This document shows positions 46,549 through 58,900 of a DNA stretch of 64,000 nucleotides, one piece after another. The notes under the pieces were generated by a model. It saw only the letters and a list, made by a program, of their open reading frames with translations. It was not told the origin of the DNA and did not search any database. Within the stretch, counting starts at the first letter, position 1, and every line of letters starts with the position of its first letter. Both the position numbers and the translations under genes were made by a program. The stretch lies in contig NC_134368.1 in assembly GCF_035582795.1 (NCBI RefSeq), positions 36,330,501 to 36,394,500 of the forward strand, given 5' to 3'. Source of the DNA: Mycteria americana. Its lineage: Eukaryota; Chordata; Aves; Ciconiiformes; Ciconiidae.

Positions 46549-49500
46549 CACTTTGAATTGCTCTTCTTGATTTCTTTAATTTAGCTGATCTAGTAAGTGC
46601 CAGTATCAATCTATGACTCCACTGTATTAAATTTATAGAGCCTATAGAGGCAAGCTCAGATGGGGCAGGTCAGGCTCTGACTGAAAGTTAACAGATGTTG
46701 GCTATTCCCAGAAACCACTTCTTTGTAGTGCAGATGATATTGATACATCTGAAGGTGTAGAACTTTTCCAAAAGTTAAATATCCATGTTTTAAATATGAT
46801 TTCTGACCTATATTTGCTGTAATTGCTTCTAACTCAGTAGTATGATGTTACTTTAACTCATCTGAGATTTCTGAAGATATGTCTTTTCCACAGTTTCTCA
46901 TTTGAATAAGGAATTTAAAGCCCATTGACACCAACAATAAAACCTTCCTTGATTTCAGTGTGAGAATTAGGTCTAATATTATTTCTTCACTAGGAAATAA
47001 TTTCAAAATAATCCATTAGGTCTAACTAAGACTTTAACATGCTCATAATATAAAAAAAAAATCTTTATAAATTAACTAAAATATTGTAATTGTTCAAAAC
47101 TGCTTTCAACTAGTTGTAATTTCCACTACCAGACACTAGAGGGGAAAAATGTTCCATGTTTTTAGACCGTTAAGATGCAAACCAAACTGTAATGTATTGC
47201 ATTTTATGCATCACTTCTCAGAATAAGAATGCAGTCGCTTATAATAACATCTGTTAAAGATTTTCTAGTTGTAGCAGGAAGTGATTAATTATACCATAGT
47301 AATGTTGTTATTCAGTCATTGCACTCAGATCTGAGAGAACACAGGATTCATAACCGTATTCTTCACTAAGCAGTCAGCTGGTATTAAGATGTGATACAAT
47401 ATCTGATTTTTTAATCCTTACAGAAGCTGAAAATCCATTAAAATACAGTAACAATTTTGTCCGGGTAATGATAGCTGATTCATTTCATTCCCATCTATAG
47501 ATGGAATTCTCATGAACATTTTATAGGTGCATGTTCATTCACAGAAACTGCCGTTCGTCTTTTCTAGGAAACATGCCTTAATTTTCATGAACACAAAGAA
47601 TTCTTTTATGTTTGTGATTGTCTTTCTCCAAGCGAGTCCCCCAGCTTTTTTCTTGAACTCCATACTCTCTATGTTCTACTTTTCCACAAAAAAAAAAGAA
47701 GAACAAGAAAAAGAAAAAGAGGAAATTTGGCCTACTTAGACCTTTGCAGAATCCAAATATTTTGGATATATGTATCCAAATATCTATCCAAATACATTTT
47801 ATTTGAAATGATCTGGAGATTTTTGAAAATTCAATGGTGTTTTCTCCCAGACAGGCATATAAAGCAGAAGTGTGTAATAGTCATGGGTAACAGGGAGCAC
47901 AACAGATGTATGCAAGTGTACTCTTCAAACTAAGCAACAAAACATCCTAACACAGATGTTGGAATGTCTCCACTATTAAAAGGCATATGGCAGTATGGGA
48001 CAGTGTTAAAAGCAATGGGATGTTATCTGCTCTCTTTCTCTATGTACTGTAAGTTAAAGTTCAGTTATCTCCAGAGTTTTCAGAACCGTAACTTTTTAAT
48101 CATAGTTGCTAGTTGTTTCTTTGCTCATTCTTTATAACTGCTACAGTTTTATAAACTGTCCTTATGGTTGTTTCTATTACAGCTGCTTAATACAACCTGC
48201 TGTTTGTACTGCTGAAAAATGTGAGTGACATTCTCAATGAAGCCCAAGGAAACTAGGTTTCTGGTTCCCGCTGAACTTACTTGTGGGAGATCTGGGCATC
48301 CACGTCCCTGAGGCCCATTTTAGAGCCTCAGTCAAAGGTTCTCCTATGAAGACATCTGCTACCTTATTACTTTGATGTCTTTGCTTAGATTGACTGAATC
48401 TTAGTGGGTTAGCTTCAGGAGAAGGTGTAGGAATACTCTACGTAGGGCAGAGATGCATGTTAATCTGTTTTTCATATTGATAGATGCAAGCAACAGAGTA
48501 AAGGGGAGGAAAGATAAATAGAAGTGTCGGCCAGGAGAATTACTAAACGTAATGGTTGCCCCTTGTTTGAGTGCTACAGTACAGTGAGAGATGATGCTGT
48601 GCTAGTTCTACTAGGTGACAAAAGATGAATTGACAAGTGACGAATAATATGAGCTTTCGTTTGATACTCATTTGGTAGGTGAGAAGGCAAGGATTCAACT
48701 ACGTTTAGGGGCGGGGGGGGGAAGATTATCATAACAAGCAAACGACTGACACTTTTCCCCAAAATGATTTGGGGTTGATTTGTTTTGTTTTGTTTTGTTT
48801 AAAGAAATATAAAAAGAAAAGAATGGCAAGATTTCCAGTAATCCCCAAATTCTTGATGAGGTTACATTCTAAAGTGTAAGTATATCTGAACGTGAAGGAA
48901 AAGAGCACTACAAACAGATGGGTTGGTTCAGTCATCTGGAAGTAGATAATTTTATATAGACAGCCAAATACAGAGTTTAGACAGGATTCTATACAGCTAC
49001 TTTAAATAATTGGGAAGATTTATTATTTTTATTTATCCTTTTACAAATGTGACTTTATAAGGATTTTTCTGACAACTCTCTTAGCAATAAAATTCCAGTG
49101 CCTCTCACAAAGTAAGGGCTTGATTATTAATCAAAATGTGTAACTAATTAGATAAACCAAGCCACCACATGTGTAAAAGTAATATATCTATAATGGAATG
49201 ATATCTAAAAGGGAGCACTTATGTTTTGGACAGCTTCATACATAAAGTACAGCAAACATGACTACTTAGCAAGACTGAAATGTTCCAGACGATGATTTCC
49301 AGAAATGAGTAGTCAGATTATCTGAACACATATCCATGCAATTGCTGATGCAGTTATTAAATGTCATCTTCAGTTTTAAATATGCATAAATCACTCCAGT
49401 GAATATTAATGATACTGACGTGTACTCAACAAGGGGAAAATACACCCCTAACGAATGAGACTTGCCACTGAGATTTCTGAATATGTTAAATAGCTTAATT

Positions 49501-51024
49501 TTGTACTATTCTATCACATTGTCTTCTAACATTATTATTCAACAACTTTGGCTATACTATGAGTTATGATCAAATAAATGCACTTAAAAAAATTAACAGA
49601 GTTCAACTTGGTTTGTAATAGAGTCAGGCTTCTGCCATAAAATTGATATGGACTTGAACTTCTCTGATATTCACAGAGGTACCTATCACAGCTACCTGCA
49701 TTTTATTTCTTGTGCTATATTTATACCAGAGACAGTTTGGCATTATGTACCTGTATATAATACTATATATGTAAGCATGATTATGTATATGTGCATTATT
49801 AAAGACTTAGATTTTTCTCCTGCAGTTGCATAATTATATATAGAAGTTGTAAAATCATTAACCTAGAAGGGAACAAAGAGAGCTCCCTATGGAAAAGACT
49901 GTATATATCCAGGAAAACCTTAATTTTGTCCTGTGACTTCTGATTTTTTGTGTCCTTCGATTTCCTAGAGAGTTTGTCAATTGCAAATACAGTGTTTTTC
50001 CAGTGTTGAAATCATAACCAATAAAGATTTTGTTATGGAGCTCTAAGCTATGTCAATTCTTAATCTCTACAAACATTTCTATGTAATCTAGAAGAAACAG
50101 GAAAATATATTTTGTTAATCTACTAACAAAGATTAAGTGCAATTCAATCTGGATTAACCTGCATTCCACAAAATTGAACTCTGCTGTACGCAGGGTTAGG
50201 CCTCCTGTTTCATAGTACTGCAGATAATCCTTAATGGCACAAAATGTTACTGAGAGAATTAGTAGTACACTAGCTGAGAATCAGTACAGAAGCGTAAATG
50301 GAAGATCTGGCATAGTCTTAGTTTCTTCATGTTGCTACTACAGTGTTCCTTTCTTTTCTGATGCAACAATGTGACATACATACTTTATTATAGAAATATC
50401 GATTTATCTTTGTCTATTTTCAATACCTTCTACAAAGAAGTACTTCTACAAAGAAGGCTGTTTCTTGATATTTTGGGAAAGTTTATTTTGAGTCTAGTCC
50501 ATCTCATTTTTCCAAGAATGTTTCACCTTTGAGTAGATATGGCACAAACCCACTTGGCTGCCAAGATCCTAGAAGTTCATACTTATCTTTTCAGTATTTT
50601 TTGGGCATACTTCTTTAAGCCATGTCAGACAAGGCATGACACTAATTTTCTAACAATTAAGAACATAAAAAAGAAAGAGTCCATTCCTTTCTATAAATTA
50701 TCTATTTTTCTTCTCCCTGTCTGTTCCCTAGCTTTTTTGGATGTTCATCTTACTTTAAGATAGTTACAAATGAGGTACTTAAACCTAGGTGCCATGTGAG
50801 GTGCCATATGGTATTTGAGACAGATGTCTGCACAGGGCTGGGACATATAAACAGAACCTGCAGGGCAACCATCTCCTGAGGCAGCAGCAAGAGGCTAGTT
50901 AGGGCACCCTAGGGTCTCACAAATGACGCGAGATCCCGGCGTTTAAGGAACTGAAGACCAACTCCTATCAGCTTTCTGAGGTGTTCTTTAGCAAGGAGAT
51001 AATGCTTTTTTGTTGTAACAGAAG
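46549..51024 (+). other. MTNR1A intron 1, no exon recognised
   Basis: AT-rich DNA with no supportable gene. Small local repeats occur: TATCCAAATA variants at 47752-47793, a TTTTG pentamer run at about 48780-48800, a G-rich run at 48709-48720, and a 14-base duplication (CTTCTACAAAGAAG) at about 50429-50457. Confidence 0.6.
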
Positions 51025-51389
51025 TTCACAGAATCACAGAATCACTGAAGTTGGAAGGGACCTCTTGAGATCATCTAGTCTGACACCCTGCTCAAGCAGG
51101 GTCAGCTAAAGTAGGTTGCCTAGGACAGTGTCCAGTCAGGTTTTGAATATCTCCACAACCTCTCTTCCAGTGATTGACCACCCCTACAGTAAAAAAGTGT
51201 TTTCTTATGTTCAGAGGGAATTTCATGCATTTAAATTTGTGCCTACTGCCTCTTGTCCTATCATGGGGCACCACTGAGAAGAGTCCAGCCCCCTCATCTT
51301 CATTCCCTCCCATCAGGTATTTATACACATTGGTAAGTCCTTCCTTGAGCCTTTTCTTCTCCAGGCTGAACAGTCCCTCTGGTCTGAGG

Positions 51390-51600
51390 GGTCTGAGCTT
51401 CCTGAAGGCCAGTTTTACTGGTAAAGGCTGAGGCAAAGAAGGCACTGAGCACTTCAGCCTTCGGCATTTCCTTTGCCACCAGTTCCCCTGCCCCATTCAG
51501 CAGCAGGCCCATGTTTTCCCTAGCCTTCCTTTTGCTGTTTATGTACTTGTAGAATCGTTTCTTGTTGCCCTTCACATTCCTTGCCAGATTCAACTCCAGT
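51390..51600 (-). pseudogene. CR1 ORF2 remnant: start of the reverse-transcriptase region
   Basis: Within the minus-strand frame 51321-51593, the peptide begins MNLARNVKGNKKRFYKYI and includes AEVLSAFFASAFTSKT. This is the CR1 linker that leads into reverse transcriptase. The next residues already derive from the 3' UTR, so none of the catalytic motifs, including the YADD-type box, is present. Confidence 0.85.
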
Positions 51601-51849
51601 TGGCTTTTCTAACCCTATCCCCGCATGACTAGACAAGGAACTTTATACTCCTCCTAGATGACCTGCCCCTGGTTCCACTTGTACACTTTTTTATGTCTGA
51701 GTTCAGTTAGTTGCTCCTTGCTTATCCATGCAGGTCTCTGCCACCATTTCTTGATTTCCTAATTGCCAGTACAGACCTTTCTTGAGCTTGGAGGAGATGA
51801 TCCTTGAATATCAGCCACCTCTCCTGGACCAGTCCTCTCTCCAGGGCTG

Positions 51850-52640
51850 TATCCTCTGAAAAGGTTGAAATCTAGGGCTGTGATCCTACTTTTTGCCCAC
51901 TTCCTTCTCTTAGGATCTCAAACTCCACTATCTTATGGTCACTGCAGCCAAGGCTGCCTCTGACTTTCAAGTTCCTGACAAGTTCTTCCTTGTTCATAAG
52001 TATCAGATCCAGTATAGCATCTTTCTTTGTAGGGGACTCAATTGCCTGTGCCAGGAAGTTGTCTTCAATGCACTCAAGGAACCTAGATTGCTTGAGCCCT
52101 GCTGTAGTGTCCTTCTGGCAGATATCAGTGTGGTTGAAGGCTTCCATGAGGTCAGGGCCTGTGAATGTGCGGCTTCTTCCAGCTGTTTGAAGGCCTCATC
52201 TAGTTTGAAGAAAACCTCATCTACTTCTTCTTCCTGATCAGGAGGTCTGTAGCAGATACCGACTACAACAGCAGACCACATTGGAAGAGGGTCTCTAAGA
52301 CACTGCTGCAAAGTTTCTACAAGTTGTGTGAAAAATTGTAGCTGCCTAAAGGAATAGGGTATGCCCACTAGGCAGCTCACTAATCTTCACCCATAAGCTC
52401 TCAACTGACTCCTGACCCATCCCAAGGCAGGGCTCCATGCATTCCAGCTGCTCTCTGTCACGTAAAGGGCAACTCCCCCTCCTTGCCTTCCCAGCCTGCC
52501 CTTCCTAAAGAGCCTGTATACCTCCACTGCAGCACTCCAGCCATGTAAGCCATCCCACCATGTCTCTCTTATCCCAATGAGGTCATAGCCCTATAGCTGC
52601 ACCCAGACTTCCAGCTCCTCCCGTTTGTTCTTCATGCTGC
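51850..52640 (-). pseudogene. CR1 ORF2 remnant: endonuclease domain
   Basis: Recognisable minus-strand peptides in order are GIRETWWDG and RRGGG-like RQGGGVALYV (about 52460-52570), ICYRPPDQEEEVDE (about 52210-52260), a FNH-D motif in FNHTDIC (about 52125-52145) and GSLGCSDHKIVEF (about 51920-51960). These are apurinic-endonuclease blocks of CR1 ORF2. The WWD, FNH-D and SDH motifs survive, but the frame is broken by stops, shifts and the extra segment at 52281-52361. Confidence 0.88.
52281..52361 (-). repeat. Inverted repeat, left arm (81 bp)
   Basis: This segment lies inside the CR1 endonuclease remnant, just before the block encoding CYRPPDQEE. Its inverse complement matches 52845-52925 at 79 of 81 positions without gaps. 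It does not fit the CR1 protein frame at this point and may be a local insertion. Confidence 0.9.
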
Positions 52641-52844
52641 GTGCATCAGCATAGAGGCATTTCAGAGAGGCACCCAAGTGTGCTAATTCCCCAGTACAGG
52701 CTTGAGAGTTTTTGCCACAAGGCTGTGGGCACTTCTGCAGGCACTTCCTTCTTTATATGCCTATGCTCACAGGGATTCCACTTCAACTCTCTTGCTTTGT
52801 TGATTGCTGTGTCCCTTCTGGTCCCTTGGGCCCTTGGCTTCTGT

Positions 52845-52925
52845 ACCCTATTCCTTTAGCCAGCTACAATTTTTCACACAACTTGTAGAAACTTTGCAGC
52901 AGTGTCTTAGAGACCCTCTTTCAAA
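52845..52925 (+). repeat. Inverted repeat, right arm (81 bp)
   Basis: This is the partner of 52281-52361, 483 bases away, placed exactly where recognisable CR1 sequence stops on its 5' side. The + strand and the left arm's minus strand therefore encode the same short peptide (QLQFFTQLVETLQQCLRDPL). Confidence 0.9.
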
Positions 52926-55900
52926 TTTGATTGAAACATTTGAGACATTGGAAAAGGGGGTCATCCAGACAGGAGTGTCTTTAAAGCATTTTTCTTGAGG
53001 CTTTATGATATCTAAAGATCTTATCTAAAAAAAGATTTCTTAATGTTTAAAACCCATGTTTGATCCTTCTGCTAGCAAATGTATTTGTCAATAAATTTTA
53101 CCTCATCTTGTTTTTCAACATAGTCTGTACAGCAAAAGACTATCAATAGGTATAAAATATGAAAAATTTCCAGAAATTTTCTACTTTACTTTCTTCATAT
53201 AGATGGAAAAATATTTTTTCCTCTACTCTTTCTTGTACAGTCATTTAGGTTCTAACCCAGCAGCTTCAGGACAGTGTCTAATATAACAGCTAGGACAGTT
53301 TAACACAAGCTACTGGTAGAGTAAAATAGTAATTGGTGGGTAATATTTGTAAAGCCACTCAAGCTGCTAGATGGCCAATTCCAGTTCAAATTGCACAGGA
53401 CAACGTGAGTCGAAACGTTAAATGCAGCTTTCAAAATCTGAACTAAAGTTATAAAAAAGGGCTATGATTTAATCTTCTGCAACTTCTTATTACTGTTGCT
53501 TCTACTGTCAAATCATTACTAAACCCACTCTACAAATGTTATATGTTGGTTGTGTAGCCAGCCTACACAATTGGTTCTGTATGTACAAAATTAAAGCCTA
53601 CATTATGCATATTCCTAGCATAGCTGGGTGGTCCTTTCTGAGGTCTATATCATATGTTAGGGCCATTTCAAATGCAGCTAAATTGCCTGCAGACTCTGTT
53701 TCAGCCAGTTCCCCACAGAGTAGTAAGCATCATAGTAACGTCTGTGTCCTGGCTAGCAAATAGATTGGAGAGTACTTCTTTTATAGAAGACATGTAGCCA
53801 TCTTTCCACTGCAGCTCACAGTGCAGGAAGCATGTTTGCTTACTCCTTAGAATAGCACACTGAGCACTGTCAAATATTACACACAGCTTTCATAATAGCC
53901 TAGTTTAAAAAGTAATGGTAAAGATTCAGTGCTACCATACACTGGGTTGCTACTTGTACACCTATTTGGTCAGTTTTGGGATACTATTAAAGTGTTTTCC
54001 ATAGTAATTTATTAAAAAAAAAAAAAAGTACTTTGTAGATAAGTTAAAAATTTTTTTTTTGAGAGGGAAGACTAGTGACTACTTGATCAACTGGTATCTA
54101 GTATGTCATTTCTCTCATAAAAAATCAAAAACATCCAGTTATTTACTTCTGCATATTCACAAGTCATCTCTCCTGACTGGGATCTTTTGAAGCTGGAATG
54201 CATTTAAACTAAAGACACAAGCATAAAGAGAGAGCACAGAGAGCTGCACTGTGTTCAAGTCATTAAGTTACTACTTTATTAAAATATTTTTGTGGACCCA
54301 TTCATGGATGCACATTTAAAATGCTAAATTTAGAGAATATTGGCTCAGAAAAGATTCATGACTTCAACTTGGACACCCATCTGTTTTTCCAACAAAGTTT
54401 TTTTTTTTTTAGAGATGTCATCACTACTTTATGCTTGACTTTTCTTTAAGCATTGAATTTTGAGAGCATGCTGGTTATTAGTCTCACTTGAAATGAGTGG
54501 AGCTTGGCAGGTATGTAAATACTATGTGTAATTTATTGCATGAGAAAATAAGTGCCTAGAATAAGGTCTTCCCATATATTTTAATCCACACTTGAAAGCT
54601 ATCTAGGATTTTTTAAAAACATATTACCAATGTGAATTTAAACTTCATGAAGCAACAGAAATCTTTTTCATGGCAAAATTATTCACTGAATTAATGGCAT
54701 CCTTGATTTAAACAAAACATGTTTCTAATGATGGCTCTGGCTGGCTCTTTACAGAGTTTTTCACAAGTAGTATGCTACTAGCTCTCAAAAAATCAGTGGG
54801 CAGAATTCTGCTGTCAAATATGCAAATTCAGACTGATTTGATCATTTTGTCTCAGAAAAACTTAAAACTAACTGAGGATCCTGAAGATTCTGGTAGTCTC
54901 CCTTGGATGTGATTAATTCCAGAGAGATATTTTGCATATAGATATGATCTGGACCTGAACCAAAGCCTTTATCTGTACCCTTTCTAGCTTAATGGAGAAG
55001 GAAAGGGTTTAGAAGCTTAAGTAAAATTCCTCCAACCTCGATCCCTGTCTATATCAAATATTTAGGCATATTGTGGCTAATAGACATGCTTTGAGGACCC
55101 TGAACAACTTACCTGTACTGTGTATCTCTTCCCTCCATGCAGTCCTTCTTACACTGAGTCATTCTGATTTACCTGACTACAAGGACTGTTTATTATTTTA
55201 AGTGTATAACTCTTTGTTCCAGTTTGCAATCATCTACCAAGAAAAGTATTATGGGCTAGCAATAATGCCTAAGAAAATAAAGATTCTTCCTAAATTATAA
55301 TATAAGCTATATCTATCTTTTAAAAATGATTTTAATTTAAATATACAGAGTAAAATCTGAGACAAAATAAAATGTTGCTAACAAACACGATTCCAACTGT
55401 TCACATAATTACAATATCCTCTGAAATACTATAGTATTTTTATGTGTGTAGCAAATAAATAAAAATTATTATTTCACAGACCTGTAGCTCAAAAAACTGG
55501 CCAGAAATTTCATATACGTTGAACTGCTGCAGCTCCCAATAGCATGGGATTTGTGAATACCAGAAATAAATAGACCTCTAAAAGCTCAATGTTTCATAAA
55601 ATGAACATCTGTTCAGGTTATAGAACAGAAAGTTGTTCCTATGGTGAAACACTGTAACCTCTGAAGTTATACTTATTACAGTAGGTAGCATGTCATTATG
55701 AATTAAGAATTACACATGCTTCATTTTTTAGTTCTTTTTTGTTTGTGCATATTGTTCCTAAATGGCCAGGGATCAAGAAATGTGGATATCTCATATCATG
55801 ATGGATGAAGTGATTTAAAGAACATTCTCACCCAGTGTCTGTACATACAAAGAAAAATACAGCTGAGAGACAGGCCATAGAACCAGTGGATTATTTATAT

Positions 55901-58900
55901 TGTCTTGACTTTCTGAAAATGTAACATGCACAGATCTAAAAATGCTCCTGCTAACTGCTTGATATTTAAACTGATTTTGTTTGTTAAATAAAAGTTAAAA
56001 GTTAAACTTGTCAAGTATCTGAACATCATTTTTAGTAAGTTTCTATTTTCACCCAGGCATTACACTGAAATAATAGGATACATTTCAATGTAATAAAATT
56101 ATAGCACATCTGTCTATTTTTTGGAAAGTCTATGGGAGAACAGTAATGATTGATTTTAGGCCTTGGTAAGGACACATTGTCAAATGTATGTGACTTTAAA
56201 TTTGAGAAACCGCAAAATAGCTTTATTCTCAGTGCCTGTAAACCAGGATGGTTTCCTCAAAGTTACTGTGATTATGTTGATTAACTCAAACCAACCCAAT
56301 TGGACCTGAAAGTTTTCCTCCAATAGAGTAGTAAGAAAAGACACAGAAACGGCATGTAACAGAATCACCTCCGTTTGTCTTGAATGTACCAGAAGGTGAA
56401 CACATATCCAATAGCAGTACTTTTCCTGCAATGATCATCACCGTTACAATTCCTCTCTAACATGGACCCCTTTTTAGAGATGGTAACATGAATACATATT
56501 AGCACAAACACTGGCTTTTTCACTTCTTATTTTCTTTTATGGCTGGTCTGTGCCATAAGAATACAGGGCTATAACTGGAAGATTCACTCAGGCTAGTGAA
56601 TCTACTGTGTTACCTAAACACAACTGAGAGCAAGTAAGTCAATTCTATTCACAGAACAGTTAGCTTTACTAGAGAAGATGTCAGGCTTGACAGATTTTTT
56701 AACTTCAGTGACTGCACCAACATTAAATGACATACAAAGTATTTGCCAGTTAGAATAAAAAATTACCTGAAGGATTGGAAGTAGGTTTAATGATAAACTT
56801 TTGCTAGAGAACATATGGATTTTTTTACTCTTTCAAATATTTAACAATCATAGTAATTTTTATACTAATTCTCATAAAACCTCCATGAGACATTGCCATG
56901 TGTTTACAATGTCAAGATCACCAGTATAGAGTATTTATATTATAGTTTGTGAAAATTTCCAGCAGCTATACAAGATACACAATCAAATTCACTTTAGCTT
57001 GACACAGGCCATTGGCAAAGGCACCTATTTTTTCTTAACTACATGACATAAAAACTTCAGGACAAAAAGCTGTCCATCACTCAGTGATGGGCACTGTGAT
57101 ATCCCTTCACATATCTACTAGACTAGGGAATATGAAACATTTTTCTTCAGAGGCTGTCTTTCCCCATAAACCATCCACCAGCAATTTGTCAGTAAGAGAA
57201 AGAAAGGAAGCAAAAGAGTTGGTCCTAGTGTGATTAAGGTATCTCCAAATGCCTCATTCCTTTTGTTTTTTGGAGCATCTGTGCTCTGGAAGCAGAGCTC
57301 ACCTTCTAGAGCTAAGATCTTTTCCACTACTTGTGCCTCAAACTGCGGGAAGAGGAAGGGGAGAAGAAATCAAAGAACAGAGAAGGAAGCAGAAGGAAGA
57401 AAAAAGCCAGCATCGTTTTGGAAGCAATCCATTAATTTACTGTCTGTAGAAGTGATATATCTACAATATCTTCTGCTGGCTCAGGTCAGGCTGGGCATGA
57501 CCATGCTGCAGCTGTCTTAAGACTACTGGAAGCCCAGAATTTGTTGCAGCTCTGTCCTTATGAATGCCACCATTCTTTTGAAAATAGAAGTTTTGCTTTT
57601 CTGACCTTTTAGCAAAAGCTACAAGACACAAAGGTGGCTGTACTAAATGTTAGGTTTTTTTAAATTAACCTCTCAATCCAGCCTAGTAATCATGAGATTT
57701 TTCAAAAATAATCCCTTTGCTCAGAAAATGAACTGTGAAAACTAAGTGAAGTTCTACAGCAGGCACTGACCTTACAGTGTAGCAAGGCAAAGCACCATCC
57801 ATCAGCAAACAGTATATAGTGTCTAAAAGACACTTAAAATAAACACTTAATCAGCAATTTTTCTGAAACATACCTTCCAGAGTGAGGGACAGGTCTCCCT
57901 CATCCATTTCTCTGGTATTCTGTGTGAGTTTTTTCCACATAGAATTTCAATTTATTTCTGAATACAAAGTTCAGCTTAGAAAGGGAAACATTTCTGCTTT
58001 CTGTAAAAGCACTATTTTATTTTCTTTAACCTTTGCCAGGAAAACCAAAGAGTTGAGATATCTGGGTTTTTACCCTTGAATTTGCTTCAAAGGTTTGTTC
58101 AGAACTTTATATGAGTGAATCTATTGGGGCGCTTTTATTCACTCTTAAACACACTTGAGTGCAAATAAATTAATTCCATTTGCAGAATAGTTAACTTTAC
58201 AAGGAAACAGGTTATGCCTGATTTGTGAATTTTGGAGACTGCATCATAATGAATTGGTATGTTGAAATTTAAAGATACTATGTTGACATTTGAAAAATAG
58301 AGCTATTCTAGTCCCATTAAAGTTTTTTGTAATCATGCTACTTTTTCTGAATTCGATTTAAAAAATTCTGAAGCAGTTGACTATAGCAACATTTTAAATA
58401 GCCAACAGCTGATATTTTGATTCTATTTCTTCTCAGAATTTTCTCCTAGAAAAGCATTGCTTTGAAATCACTACAGTCTAGTTATTTTTTCTTGGGATGA
58501 AGTGACTAAAATAATAAATTGTGGCAATTACTGCTAATGGAAATTTGCAGGTGTCTTCCTTGAAGGGCTTGATTGTGTGCAATAACAATGAGTGTGAGAA
58601 ATATAAAATACAGGATGTATTCATGGTAGTTTGAGAATTTCACTAGACTTCTGTCATTGGCTTTTTTAGGGATTGGGATTCCCTCTCTTCATTTTTATGA
58701 GGATTAATAGTCTCAATGAGCAAGGTGCTGTAGGGAACACTAAAAGATCACTATATAGTAACTGGTGTTCTCAGTGAGTCATTTTATGTATGAACAATAT
58801 GCTTATCACATTAAAAAATACTAATGCACTCTTTAACACCATAAACCACAGTCCAAAGACTCTATATTTGTACAACTAACTGAAGTTGCTGTGATGTTAA

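Larger units (their letters stand above)
51025..52844 (-). mobile_element. CR1 LINE, internally deleted copy
   Basis: The 3' end is at the left: the inverse complement of the CR1 terminal octamer repeat (CACAGAAT twice, 51027-51042), then the typical 3' UTR beginning GTTGGAAGGGACCTC. Read on the minus strand from the right, the element shows the middle and end of the endonuclease domain and the first part of the reverse-transcriptase region. It then jumps into the 3' UTR at about 51385-51400. The central catalytic part of the polymerase, roughly 2 kb in full elements, is missing, as is the 5' end. At least one stop and several frame changes make it inactive. A foreign-looking segment at 52281-52361 interrupts the endonuclease and recurs inverted at 52845-52925. 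Confidence 0.93.

Noticed and set aside
45968..46553. Target-site duplication around the minus-strand ERVL-type LTR
   Set aside because: The flanks GTCAC and CACTT share only an offset CAC and do not match in register.
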